Below, piece by piece: positions 19,614 through 31,548 of a stretch of 64,000 nt of DNA. The notes beneath the pieces are model-generated. The model was not told where the DNA came from. It did not search any database and saw nothing but the letters and a program-made list of their open reading frames with translations. This DNA comes from Chondrilla cf. caribensis (lineage: Eukaryota > Porifera > Demospongiae > Chondrillida > Chondrillidae): contig OZ026560.1 of assembly GCA_964020155.1 (NCBI GenBank), forward strand, positions 643,501 to 707,500, given 5' to 3'. Within the stretch, counting starts at the first letter, position 1; every line of letters begins with the position of its first letter. A program made the translations under genes and the position numbers.

Positions 19614-20964
19614 TTATTGAGAGAGATCGATTTCGGTGTAATCGTGATTGAGCAAGGTGGGTGTATCCTGTTTTGAGAGTCCTTCCTCCACTGGAAGAAC
19701 AATTTCAGCGTATTCACGCGAACCATAGATCACAGGGTCTTGTGGTACACTGAACACAGGCTCTTGTAGTTCATAGGACAAGGGGTTGTGTATTTCAATC
19801 ATGTCCACGTTCGCATAGCCATATCTTGTCCTCAGGTCCAGGCTTTTTCGGTTTTCCAATGCAGACTTGACATCAGCATCGGTATAGTTTGGTTTAGTAC
19901 GAAGGTTTAAGCTGCGTCTGTTCTCCGTTTTATCCGCTTTGATGATATCCAGATAGGCATAGCCATCTGAAGTGGTGGGGATACGAACTCTACCTTGGTG
20001 CAGTGGTAGCTTGTCATACTCTGGGTACTGCTTGGCAAGGGCTTCAGATTGCTGTTCTCCTCCTAGCAATTCCGAACCTACCCCTGGGGGCTGGGGATCA
20101 TTTTTCTCCGCCAGTGAATTATCCTCCGGGGTTTGCGATTCTCTCTGGGGGGCTGATGAATGTTCCCCTGGGGTTTGTAATTCCCTCTCTGTTGTCAATG
20201 AACATTTTCTAGGACTTAGCGAACTTTCACCAGATTTTTGCAATGCATTTTCATTCTCTGGTGTTGACCGTATGTTTGGTTCACAGTCTTCAACTTTCTG
20301 ATGTGTTGAAAAGGGTTGCTGGTTCTCAGGTAAGTCATTGAAGGGGTCTTCCAGAGTGGATGTACTTGTCGGTGGTTCTTCTCCTTCACTGTCTGCACTA
20401 ACACCTTGTCCGACGGCCACTGTGGGGGTGGTGGAGTTGTGAGTGGTTGGTCCTTGGTCCACATAACTCCCTGCTGTCGGCGTGGTAACCACAATGTAAT
20501 CTGTCGTATCCTGAATACTCTGTGTTGTTTTGTCTTGTGTACCCTTGACTGATGTCAGCAGTACTCCAGGGGCAGATTCCATAGGCAAGAATTCAAGTGC
20601 TGCGTAGTCCTTCTCAGCAGGGTTCATTCTTGTGAGCTTCCTTCTCCGTCGCACCTTTCGACAAGTGGCAACAACGCAACCAAGAACGGTCAGCACTCCG
20701 GCAAACACGGTGACTCCAAGAACCGACAAAATGGCTATTGTGTACTTTGCATATGGAACTTGAAATAACCAGTCCAGTCCAGTTGAAGATGCTGCCATGG
20801 TAACATTTTCGGATGACATGGTTCCATTAGAAACAATATTGTCTATAGAACAAGAAATATGCAATCTGAATATAAAAATATGTAGGTATGTACCTTAACA
20901 TACATAAAGTATATACACATTTGGATAATACTTGGTATGGATACATATGCTGTGTATGTATGTG

Positions 20965-21054
<90 letters not shown>

Positions 21055-21059
21055 ATGTG

Positions 21060-21103
<44 letters not shown>

Positions 21104-22567
21104 CATATGTGCACATGCATGTTTGACCAATCCCGTTCTCTTCTAAACAGGACATGGACCTTTGAACTATTCAACCCCTTAGGGTACTGAGTGAATTCAG
21201 AAATCGTCACTCAAATGACACTGGAACTATTGGATTCAATTGAATTGTATCACATAATTTTTATCAGCACTTCTGAGTTGAGTGATCACCACGCTTTCTC
21301 AAACTGACAAATTGATTCTCATCTACCTGTAACTTAATTAAACTTTCGAGATGAAAGCTTCCTCAAAGAAAGTGTGGACTGATAATCAATAAATCATTCC
21401 TAGAATATGCACACACAGCAATGCACTTTGACCTTTGAAAAACTAACTGATACTCAAAATCAAAAGGAATGTGCGGGCACGAACAACCTCCCTACTGTGC
21501 ATGGCTTATGGTGAACAACACAGCTGGTAGTTGTACCTCAATTACTGCGAGTGGGTTATGAAGTGCACCGCAGCTGGTAGTGGTACCAGTTTCAGAGGTA
21601 TGCATGATTACATTGCAAGTGATTAGTAAGTAACCTAGTTAGTACATACTCCTGGTTAGTACATACAGTTTACTCAGCTCATGTACACCATGTTGTCCGG
21701 CACCGATAAGAAATACAGATTTGGTGTGCCCATCTAGGTACTTAGTAAGCAAAAGTTGTACTGTACACACATTGGGACCTGCTCGTTGCTATCTATGACT
21801 ATCACTTCCTAACACTCTGTAGAGGAGGTCTTTATGTAGAGGAGATCTTTATGTAGAGGAGGTCTTTATGTAGAGGTAGTCTTTATGTAGAGGAGGCCTT
21901 ATGTAGAGGTGGTCTTATGTAGAGGAGGTCTTTATGTAGACTCTGAGGTGGTCTTTATGTAGAGGAGGTCTTTATGTAGAGGAGGTCTTTATGTAGGAGT
22001 GGCCATTGTGTAAAAGTACATGCATGAAGGATTTCATTCTGCATTGCTTTGCAATAATGCCGTATCACATTTCAAGCGAATTCCACACATGCACAATACT
22101 TCATACTGAGCATAACCAACACATTCAAGGATACCCCCATGCATACTCTGGATGTATGTCCAACAGATGGTCACACACACTATGGTGTTGGTCCACAGTA
22201 GTGAACAAGGTCAGGGTACATGGTCACGCCGTGCAGTCCCGGCATATCATTACGCAAACCATCCCCGGCATGCAAACTTGGCCATGTGATATTCACAGCA
22301 CCCACCACAGTAAAATTGTCTGGTGTGACATTTCAACACATCCTTGTGAATGAATGAGCACAAAATCCACAGTAGATAAATTGAGGTGCATATATACATA
22401 TGTCGTAATTGTATTAAAGAGCATCTTTCCATAAAGAGCACCTTTTGAAGGACCTACACACACACGTTACCTTATAGATAGTAGTACTGGAGTTTAAATC
22501 ATCAATAGCGTGTGCATTCATGTCTGTGTTGATGCATACATGAGTGCTTAATCCAACACTCACACAC

Positions 22568-22629
<62 letters not shown>

Positions 22630-23883
22630 ACACACCAAACTCACCTACTGTACCACGCTGCACTGGTTTGAGAGCGAACACTTCCAATTCACTGACGTAG
22701 TAGAAACCATTGGTGCACCCAGTGCAATTGGAAAACTTCACCTTGAAGTACTTGTCACAAACTGACTTTTGACTGGTGTTTAACGAGATTGACAAAACAG
22801 AAGTGTGGTCCGACAACTGGTAGATCCGTGAGGTGTACTCTAGGTCGATCATTTTCCTAAACTTGCTCAGAGTTGATGACCTCACCCTGAGCGCAGATGG
22901 GACGGTAATGTTTCTTGCACGGTCTGTGTAGAAGGTGATGTTTAGAACGGAAATACGCTCGTTCTTTGAATTTTCGAAGGTCAAGACAGGTTTGGTTTTT
23001 GGTTGGAAGACATAATATCGGTTCAGGAGTGACTTGTCGAACAAACCGTCAATTCCTCTATATTCGTCCGTTAACACGGGTCTTGGTGTGCCAGCCGCGC
23101 CAACACTACACTGGTATATATTGTCCACTTCAACATCGGCTTCTGTAACCGTCGTAGCTCTGCAAACATTGTCGACTTCCTCCGGGTAACTGTAGTTTGG
23201 ACCGTGCACACCACGATAAAGCACGGTAGTGTGGTAATAAGTTAAACGGACTTTAGAAAGGGTTTCGTTAGGTCCTAATTCTACAGGAAATAGAAAGAAA
23301 TGGAGTCACATGTTTATACCATAGACACTCTATACTATGCTTATACGATTCAACATTCTCTGTACGTAACTGGGTCAAACGAAACAGCTCAAACATGCAG
23401 ACACTAATGCGCTAATGCACGGACCATTTTCTGTACTTCCCACCCACGGCCAGGGATAAAGGCTCCTAAAGTCTACTTCAACGGTACTAATTCTGTTACG
23501 CACGTCCACATAACTGACTAACGATCTAGTCTTGTCGATTCAAGCAACAATAGAACGAAGAGTGTATTGTTGACAAAAAAGGTTAGCAAAGTGTTTTTTG
23601 ACGGCCATGTGTATTTCGCTGCTCGTCTAATAAGCAACAATACCCAAAGCGGAATCCGATAAATAGCTCAAAGATACATTTAACCGATAAAGAACGGCTT
23701 CGGTTGTCCTCTATGGGTTTAACAGCGCTCGAGGAATATAACAGACAGGGGTAAGGGTTAGAGTGGAGGACCATAGATAATTCAAATATACAAACGGATT
23801 CACTTCCTCTTACCTTGTCCGAGCGAGGAGCTCACTAAACCAACTAACAAGCAAACGCACAACGATAGGGAAGACGACTCCAT
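19614..23883 (-). CDS. Type I membrane receptor with tyrosine-rich cytoplasmic tail
   Basis: Three exons: 23883-23814, 23280-22645, 20842-19614; 644 aa with phases closing. Residues 1-23 form a signal peptide (MESSS, then a hydrophobic Cys/Leu/Val core). The ectodomain (about 24-265) has several N-glycosylation sequons, few cysteines and a beta-rich segment with ISVLNITFYTDRARNI, possibly a galactose-binding-like or discoidin-like fold; this is uncertain. A transmembrane helix (about 269-296) is followed by the stop-transfer RKVRRRRK. The tail of about 350 residues is Pro/Ser/Thr-rich with no kinase. It holds Y-x-x-hydrophobic motifs: DYAAL, DYIVV, EYDKL, GYAYL, GYANV, EYAEI and DYTEI, close to SH2-binding or ITIM-like patterns. 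A short duplication, ENR(R/K)SL(N/D)LRT, occurs twice. The family is not recognised by name; signalling by phosphotyrosine docking is inferred. Confidence 0.75.
20955..21110. repeat. (TG)n compound microsatellite
   Basis: Two TG runs separated by ATGTGCATGTGCATG, in the large second intron of the receptor gene. Confidence 0.9.
21822..21998. repeat. 17-bp minisatellite
   Basis: About ten copies of AGGAGGTCTTTATGTAG with small indels, in the receptor second intron (20843-22644). The rest of that intron shows no further exon I can support. Confidence 0.9.
22556..22636. repeat. (CA)n at the receptor exon 2 donor
   Basis: CA run on the plus strand, (GT)n on the transcript strand, starting within about 10 bp of the GTGAGT donor at 22644. 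Confidence 0.9.
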
Positions 23884-24480
23884 CCTGTCCCCACTGGAAA
23901 ACGTGCGACTTTCGCTTCGTCTCCAAATTCACGCCCTGTGATTTTCGAGCAGACAAGTTTCCGAGGAATGCCGGTTTGCACAAACAACCCTGATATAAGT
24001 GCTTTGTGGTCTTTGGGTTGGTTCCAGTGTAAACACCGAAGTCTTTGATGTCCACGCCGTACGTGGTAATTATATGCTGACACGCCAAGGCTGCAAATAC
24101 AAATCTTATAACTGGATTCGAAGTGTGAGAGTGGATTTTCGGGAATGACAGTTAGACAAACTCATCAGACTTTTATAACAGAATATTATGTTGCAGCATT
24201 GACAACAATGATACTTTGTTTATTAATAAGTGTTATAAGTGAATAGAAAGGAATGACATAATGATAATATTGTTATCTGATTGATTAAGCCCTTATATTA
24301 TGAGGGACACTTGTTGACATTTTAGTCATTGATTTCAGATTTACAGAGAGGCTATGGTTTACTGTTGTAGATTAAACTTCCCAAGCATTGCACACGCACA
24401 ACTTCCTGAGAGCTGATTCTGAGTCCTCACTCATCAGGGACTGTTCGTACTTTGGATTGCCCATACGGTGCCGATGCCTG
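23884..24480. other. Receptor upstream region
   Basis: Contains whatever 5' UTR and promoter the receptor uses. Minus-strand open frames upstream of the chosen ATG show no domain, and one runs across the signal-peptide exon in another frame. No separate gene is supported. Confidence 0.45.
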
Positions 24481-24557
24481 TCACACAGGGTGACTGTGTA
24501 ATCTAACAGTTCTTACAAATACATGTTCGTGGAGCAGTGACAGTGGCAGCTTGAAGC

Positions 24558-24758
24558 ATGTGACAGTAGCATGACAGTAGTGTGACAGTAGCATGACAGT
24601 AGCATGACAGTAGTGTGAGAGTAGCATGACAATACGTAATGTGACAGTAGTGTGCACAGTAGCGTGACCGTAGTGTAACAGTAGCATGACAGCAGTGTGA
24701 CAGTAGTGTGACTGTAGTGTGATAGTAGCATGACAGTAGTGTGACAGTAGTGTGATAA
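24558..24758. repeat. TGACAGTAG(TG/CA) minisatellite
   Basis: About 18 copies of a 10-11-bp unit, TGACAGTAGTG or TGACAGTAGCA. The minus-strand Thr/Val/Leu/His-rich open frames here are repeat artefacts. Confidence 0.9.
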
Positions 24759-25061
24759 CACCCAACAAAGTACGCAGTCATTGCAGTAGGAGCTAGGTCA
24801 GTCCACTGGCATTCATTGTTAGAATGTCAAATGAGAGATGGAGCAGTATTGAAATACATATAAAATTACCACTAGTTGGAGGACTGTCAGCAGAATAATC
24901 TTGCTGTTGTATTAATGAGTGAATGAGTATACTATGTACATCCGAGAGTAGTGACATGTTAAGGTTGTAATGGACACATGTACAGAAACTGTATACAAGT
25001 GTATGCGATTTGCTGGTTGTCTCCATCACCGTGTGTGCATTCTTGTGTTCACATGTATGTG

Positions 25062-25062
<1 letters not shown>

Positions 25063-25131
<69 letters not shown>
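25063..25131. repeat. (TG)n microsatellite
   Basis: Pure TG run in intergenic DNA, followed by a looser GTGCATGT-rich tract to about 25320. Confidence 0.9.
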
Positions 25132-25132
<1 letters not shown>

Positions 25133-25329
25133 ACAATTTAATGTATAGTGTACGTATATACAAGTGTGTGCGTGCATGTACATGTATGTGTCACTGCATG
25201 TGTGTCCGCGTGTGCATTCTTATGTGCATGTGCATGTCCATGTGTGTGTGTGCTAGTGTGTATGCATGTGCATGTGTTTATGTGTACACATACATGTGTC
25301 AGTACACACATGTTCGTGACCTCCAGGTA

Positions 25330-26110
25330 CATAATCATTAACATTGCAATAAAACACAAGTCCCTGTTTATTGGCTTTTAATGACACACTTGTGTGGTTA
25401 AAAGGGAGAATAAAATTAGATGGACACTTAATAAATCATCTCATTCAAACACAGGAACATACCCACATAAACTGATGAATATTAGAACTACTTTTGAACC
25501 ACAAAACAAAACTACAGAAGTGGAAGGGGACATGTATAATATGAGACGCCTTGTCAAACAACAAATTCACAGCCTCGCAATGAAAAACAAACAAAATAAT
25601 CCAAGTGAAAGGAAGTTGGATGAAAACAATCTCAATGAGCTAACATGAAGGATGTTATTGTTCAGTTCCTTTGTTTTGGACAGCCATGACGTTGCTTCTC
25701 ATGCCCACTTGCAAGACATTTTACCCGGTTCACTCTTAGTACTCGGAAAGTGAAATAAATGTCTTGCGAAGCTGCACACTGCTCGCGCTTGGTTGAGCTG
25801 GAATACTACATCGTGCTGTAATGACGTCTGTAAGAAATTGAGAGAGATTAGGGTACAGGGGATAATTAGCACTCCTCTCAAAGTTTGTACCAATTTTCTG
25901 CATCTGTTGATATAAAATGTTATTGTAACTGTTGTCATGACAACAGTGACAACTGCTGACCACAACACATGTACAGAAGTGAAGGCGACAATTTAATATT
26001 GCTGTCTGTAACTTCAAAAGAACCACTGTTTAGTTTGCATCCACATTGAAGATAACATCATAATCAATGACATCATAGATGTTTGACCTCCTAGAATGAT
26101 GACTGACCAG
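25330..26110. other. No gene supported
   Basis: Includes an 84-codon Lys/Asn-rich frame at 25394-25648 (plus) without recognisable domain or splice context. The rest is unique AT-rich sequence. Confidence 0.4.
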
Positions 26111-26112
26111 CT

Positions 26113-26995
26113 AGGATAACAGAGAAGGGGAGGAAACAGCGAGGAGAGGAGGTGGAGAGGCAGGGAGAGGGGAGGAGATGAATGGGAGAGGGAGGGAGAG
26201 GGGAGGAGATGAATGGGAGAGGGAAGGAGATGAATGGGAGAGAGAGGGGAGGAGATAAATGGGAGAGGGAGGAGATGAATGGGAGAGGGAGGGGAGGAGA
26301 TAAATGGGAGAGGGGAGGAGATGAATGGGAGAGGGAGGGAGAGGGAAGATGAATGGGAGAGGGAGGGAGAGGGAGGGGAGGAGATAAATGGGAGAGGGAG
26401 GAGATGAATGGGAGAGGGAGGGAAGGAGATAAATGGGAGAGGGGAGGAGATGAATGGGAGAGGGAGGGGAGGAGATAAATGGGAGAGGGAGGAGATGAAT
26501 GGGAGGGGAGGGAGAGGGGAGGAGATGAATGGGAGAGGGAGGGGAGGGAGAGGGGAGGAGATAAATGGGAGAGGGAGGAGATGAATGGGAGAGGGAGGGA
26601 GAGGGGAGATGGAGAGGGAGAGGGGAGGAGATAAATGGGAGAGGTGAGGAGATGAATTTGAGTAGGAGGGAGAGGGGAAATGGAGAGGGAGGGAAGGGAG
26701 ATGGGAGATGAATGAGAGAGGGAGGGAGAGGGGAGGAGATAAATGGGAGAGGGAGATGTGTGGGAGGAGAGGGGGAATAGGAGGAGGGGAGATGTGAGGA
26801 GATGTGAGGAGATGTGAGGAAAGAGTAGCAGGAGAGGGTTTGGAGAGAGGAGAGGAGAAGTGGGAGCAAGAGAGGTGAAGAGAGAGGAGCAGGGAAGGAT
26901 AGGGAGAGGGAAGTAGAGAGGAGGTGGAGGGGAAGAGAGATAGAGAGGGTAAAGGAAGAGGGAGGCAGGGGGAGGGGTGTAGAGAGAGGGGGAGA
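26113..26995. repeat. 880-bp polypurine minisatellite
   Basis: Almost uninterrupted G/A on the plus strand, made of units such as GGAGATGAATGGGAGAGGGA and GGAGATAAATGGGAGAGGG. Extreme strand asymmetry explains the long Pro/Ser/Leu-rich minus-strand open frames, which are not genes. Confidence 0.95.
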
Positions 26996-27524
26996 TGCAC
27001 AATAAAACTATTATCAGTAATAGATTGTAGATCATTCAGGATATTGTGTGGGTCTGGGGAGCTTACATCACAGTGAAAAGATGAGTAATTGGGACATCCT
27101 GTTATCATCACTAGTTACCTACAACCACAGGTTGTTTTGGAGAAGAGAGTGACCACCAATCTACTTTTGACACACTGACAGCATTGAGCAGTGAATAATA
27201 CATTCCTGCAAAGCTGATCAAAGACCTCTCTGAGACACATAATGTCATTTAGGGCACTTCTGTACAAACTGTCCAAAGAGCTGGTGGGGGTTAGTCTACA
27301 CGACTCCCCACAACAGGTGTTTATCCAACACTATCAAGTTACATTTGAGCTGTTCCTTATTGTCCAAAATGTCATAGTCACATGACCACAACTATTCATT
27401 TCACAGGTCCTTCAACCAACATCTTTAGTCAGCACCAAAAGTCATGAGGTGTGAACTCAGCAGATAACCTGGGTGGTCAGACAATTTTGTACTAGCACTG
27501 TATAGATAGGCACGCTTGTGTGCA
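26996..27524. other. No gene seen
   Basis: Unique sequence between two repeat blocks. No convincing open frame or splice-bounded exon. Confidence 0.45.
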
Positions 27525-27526
27525 CT

Positions 27527-27597
27527 CTGTCTGTGTGTGTGTGTGTGTGTGCGTGTGTGTGTGTGTGTGTGTGTAAGTTTGTGTGTGCGCGTGTGTG

Positions 27598-27630
<33 letters not shown>

Positions 27631-27647
27631 ATGTGTGTGTGCGTGCG

Positions 27648-27702
<55 letters not shown>

Positions 27703-27741
27703 GTTTGTGTGTGCGCGTGTGTGCATGTGTGTGTGCGCGTG

Positions 27742-27788
<47 letters not shown>

Positions 27789-27821
27789 GTGTATGTGTGC
27801 ATGTGTGTGTGCGTGCGTGTT

Positions 27822-27882
<61 letters not shown>
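27527..27882. repeat. Compound (TG)n array with an internal higher-order repeat
   Basis: TG runs broken by the recurring words AAGTTTGTGTGTGCGCGTG and GTGCGTGCGTGTTTGTG, giving a roughly 120-bp higher-order period over about 355 bp. Confidence 0.9.
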
Positions 27883-27886
<4 letters not shown>

Positions 27887-28255
27887 TGGCTATTCATTGC
27901 CACATCCTCTGTATTAGCCAAGTTGTAGTATTGTCCTATATGTCTGTAGTCTTCTAGTGGATGTAGCAATACCACTAGTACATTGATATACATAAAACCA
28001 ATGTATGGAATGGAATTTACTTCTGTTCCATGTTTAATAAGATAAACAAAACTCATAAACAATTTAATATTATTGATAATGCAGCGAAATTCATCATCAC
28101 CATGGCAACACATTAGGGCATCCCATTGTCAGTGGACGTAGTGGAAATCATCTTCCAGGCTCTTTTAAGGATATGTTGATCTGTAATTAATGAATCTGTT
28201 AGTTGTCATCTTGATTCTTAGTAACGTATTTTAGTCTTTTTCTCCATTGCAATGT

Positions 28256-28435
28256 GTATGTTACTTGGTGGATACACATTTGCATGTGTGCAAATATTTG
28301 CGAGTACATGTATGTTACTTGGTATGTACATAAGTGTGTGCATGCATGTTACTTGGTATGCACATGTGTGTGCATGCATGTTACTTGGTATGTACATCAG
28401 TGTGTGCATGCATGTTACTTGGCATGTCCACTACA

Positions 28436-28475
<40 letters not shown>
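28256..28475. repeat. Tandem repeat with TGTTACTTGGTATG, then (TG)n
   Basis: Five copies of a roughly 35-60-bp unit containing ATGTTACTTGGTATG and GTGTGTGCATGC, followed by a pure TG run (28438-28477). Confidence 0.85.
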
Positions 28476-28478
<3 letters not shown>

Positions 28479-28479
28479 G

Positions 28480-29011
28480 CATTGCACATGTTCTTTACCA
28501 TGTAATCACTGTTATGAACTGTAATGATGAACCATCACTGTACAGTATTTGCCACAATGCTTAGAGTCTAGACAGAGTGACACCAGTTCAGTTTCATCGT
28601 TAACTGAAGTAGGAAGGGTATGTGACAAGGATATATTTTTGGTTTTCCCCATAAGGTTGTCGACTGTGAGACCATAGCTAATTAAAAATTACTCAATCTC
28701 ACGTGAAGACATGTACGGACTGTGTAAGTATTGTGTTGTACAAAACATGGCAAAGCGTCCCGATTGACAGTGCGCAGTAAGCTGAACTTACACTTTGATT
28801 ATGGTCAACATGGAGACTGGTGCTAGACTTGATTCGAATCTTGTAAAATAGTAAGCGCTCCTTCTTGTGAGCGTAAGCAAAGAGGAAATATCTAGTCGTG
28901 TTTCCACGTGGGTGTGCTGAAATCACGTACACCGATATCCCAATCAGATCATTTCCTGTTACTTCCGTTTGATTAACAACACTTCCGGCACCAAGACGCT
29001 ACGTTTTGGTG
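28480..29011. other. Upstream region of gene A
   Basis: Unique sequence leading into the first GTPase gene. No open frame with recognisable domain. Confidence 0.4.
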
Positions 29012-29024
29012 ATTGGTGACGTCA
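29012..29024 (+). promoter_or_regulatory. CCAAT/CRE-like motif pair upstream of gene A
   Basis: ATTGG (an inverted CCAAT) is followed directly by the palindrome TGACGTCA at 29017-29024, 65 bp before the gene A ATG. Gene D has TGACGTCA at 43099-43106. Binding is inferred from the consensus. Confidence 0.4.
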
Positions 29025-29088
29025 TAGTACCAGCACGCGAGAACTGCGGTCCGCTGAATCACAAAAATTCTGGATCGTGAAAAACGAG

Positions 29089-31397
29089 ATGGACGGAATG
29101 TCGAATGTCTATGCCACCATCCGTGTATCGAGCGCACCAGCCGAATTCCTGAAACCAGGACCAGTGAAAGTCGTCTTGTTAGGAGTGAGTGTTGCGACCT
29201 CGACAAGGACTACGTATCGTCACGGGCCGAAGATATACCTTACTGTTGGTAGCTAATATATGAGAGGCCTGATAATCAGCTTAGTTTGTTAGTGTACAAG
29301 GGCCCGATTGTCGATCTAGTCTAGTAGTAGTACCCCATACGAAGAGTACCCTATTGATTTTATTCAAAATATATTATATTTATAATATGCCTCAGCTATA
29401 TTGTTGGTGTCTGTAAGAGAATGCATGTTGTCAGATCATTATAGGGGACTGTGGTGGACATGGTGTTAGATTATTGCGCTCCACTGTAATTATAATTGTT
29501 ATTATTGTGTTTGCAGTCATATACAATTCGAATAGAAGTACATGCTTGTATAAAGCAATGTTACATGTGTACAATCTCAGATAGCATGCATACTGTATAT
29601 ATACAGTGGAACCTCTCTATTAAGGACACTATATTATAGTACTTCAATATAAACCCAACTTCAAAAATTGATGCAGTTCCCCTTTAATTTTAATCCTTGT
29701 TACAGAGGTGTCCTCAATTCAGAGGTCTTTTAATACGCTACAGTACTACACTGGGACACAGAATGGTGTCCTTGTTAGCTACAGAGGTTTCCACATTTCA
29801 GAGATTTGTAATAGAGAGGTCCCACTGTATATATGCCATGAGCAGTTACACATATAGAGAGTATCTGCGTACAGGAATCACTTCACTCGATCCTTATAAG
29901 GAAGTCTTCATGCTGTTACATGCAGTAGCTGTATTTGGTTACTTAGCTTAACACTATTATATTATTATTATTAGATTATATACCTATATGCATGATTGAG
30001 CTTGATAGCAATTGACCTCTTGTTAGTCTCAGACCATAGACACTCTAAAAACTACGTAGTTTAGAGTGTCTATGCTCAGACTAAGTGTTGGAATTCAAGG
30101 GAAAATAAAAATAGATTAATTCATGGTAGTTTCTGTCCTTGAATCTGGTCACTTGTGTGAGACATACCTTATTTTATCATTGCTATAGAATTCTTTGGTC
30201 GGAAAATCGTGTATCATCAATTATTTAGCAAATGGTCAATTAATTAATACTCATGGATCAAATTTGCCTAGTACTTTAGGTCCACCAAAGTAAGTGTGTT
30301 TCGTTCATCATATTCATGTACATGCACGTAAATTCAAAATGTATTGCGTTATCATAATACTATGTAGGTTAAATGAAACACTTTACACTATACCATGCAG
30401 TGAACATGTACATGTAGTCTATACTGACATTGTTTTTAGTAGTGCATCTTGGATTAATGTAGGCTGTATTGATACATATATATAATATTTAAAAGTCAGT
30501 ATAATGAAATAATTTCTAATTCAATATCATTTCCCTTCTGCAGGCCAATTGGAAAGGTACGCGTGAGTACAGGAAAAGGTGATGTTGTACTCGACTTTTG
30601 GGACACTTGTGGATCTGAAAGGGTAAGAGGTCATGCATGGAGCTTGTCTATGAAGGCCATCCTTGTACACAATCAGGTGAAATTAAGTGGTTAGCAAACG
30701 GGGGCAGTTCTTCAATTATGGTAATAATTGTAAATAGAACGGTCAGTTGGAATAGTTGTCCCTGACAGTGTGTATGGGTGGTCTTTAATGCAGGTTCTAC
30801 AAGGGACGGTTGAAAATTTATCACAATCATTTTTTCCGTAATTCAGTTTTTTTCTATTGGAAGTCAATATATGCGTAATTCCAAGGCAGTTGTCTTTGTG
30901 TATGATATTACAAGAGATGTAAGTTCCAATGGCAATGTAATGCTTCGAAAATTTTCATAGAGGTGCATGAATGTATTCTGCAATTCATCACACTTGTAGG
31001 AAACATTTGAGTCCATTTTCAAAGGAAACAACGAGCATGCATCCTGGCTGGATGAGTTCCTGATGTATTGGTCACCTAAAGAGAAGGGGTTGTTCCCTAT
31101 ATTTATTCTTGGCAACATGGTAGATTTAACTAGACATCCTAAGGTGTGCGTGTATGTGTGTATACAAGCGTGTGTATGTATCTATTTGTGTTTATGTGCA
31201 TATTATGTGTTTGTGTGTTTGTGTGTGTCCGTGTCCGTGCGTGTGTATGTGTGTGTGTGTATCCATGTGTTTGTGAGTGTGTGTGTGTCCATGTGTGTCC
31301 GTGTGTCCGTGTGTGTGTCTGTGTGTGTGTCTGTGTGTGTTCGTGTGTGTGTTCGTGTGTGTGTGTGTGTGTGTGTCCGTGTGTGTTCGTGTGTATC

Positions 31398-31469
<72 letters not shown>

Positions 31470-31491
31470 TGTGTGTGTGTCCGTGTGTGTC

Positions 31492-31548
<57 letters not shown>

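Noticed and set aside
23810..24088. 92-codon minus-strand frame as the start of the receptor
   Set aside because: It crosses the signal-peptide exon in another frame. ATG 23883 gives a clean signal peptide and the correct phase into exon 2.
25394..25648. 84-codon Lys/Asn-rich plus-strand frame
   Set aside because: AT-rich composition, no recognisable domain, no splice partners, and no related frame in the window.
26014..27111. 365-codon Pro/Ser/Leu-rich minus-strand frame and two overlapping ones
   Set aside because: Three frames are open at once across a polypurine minisatellite, which is composition, not coding.
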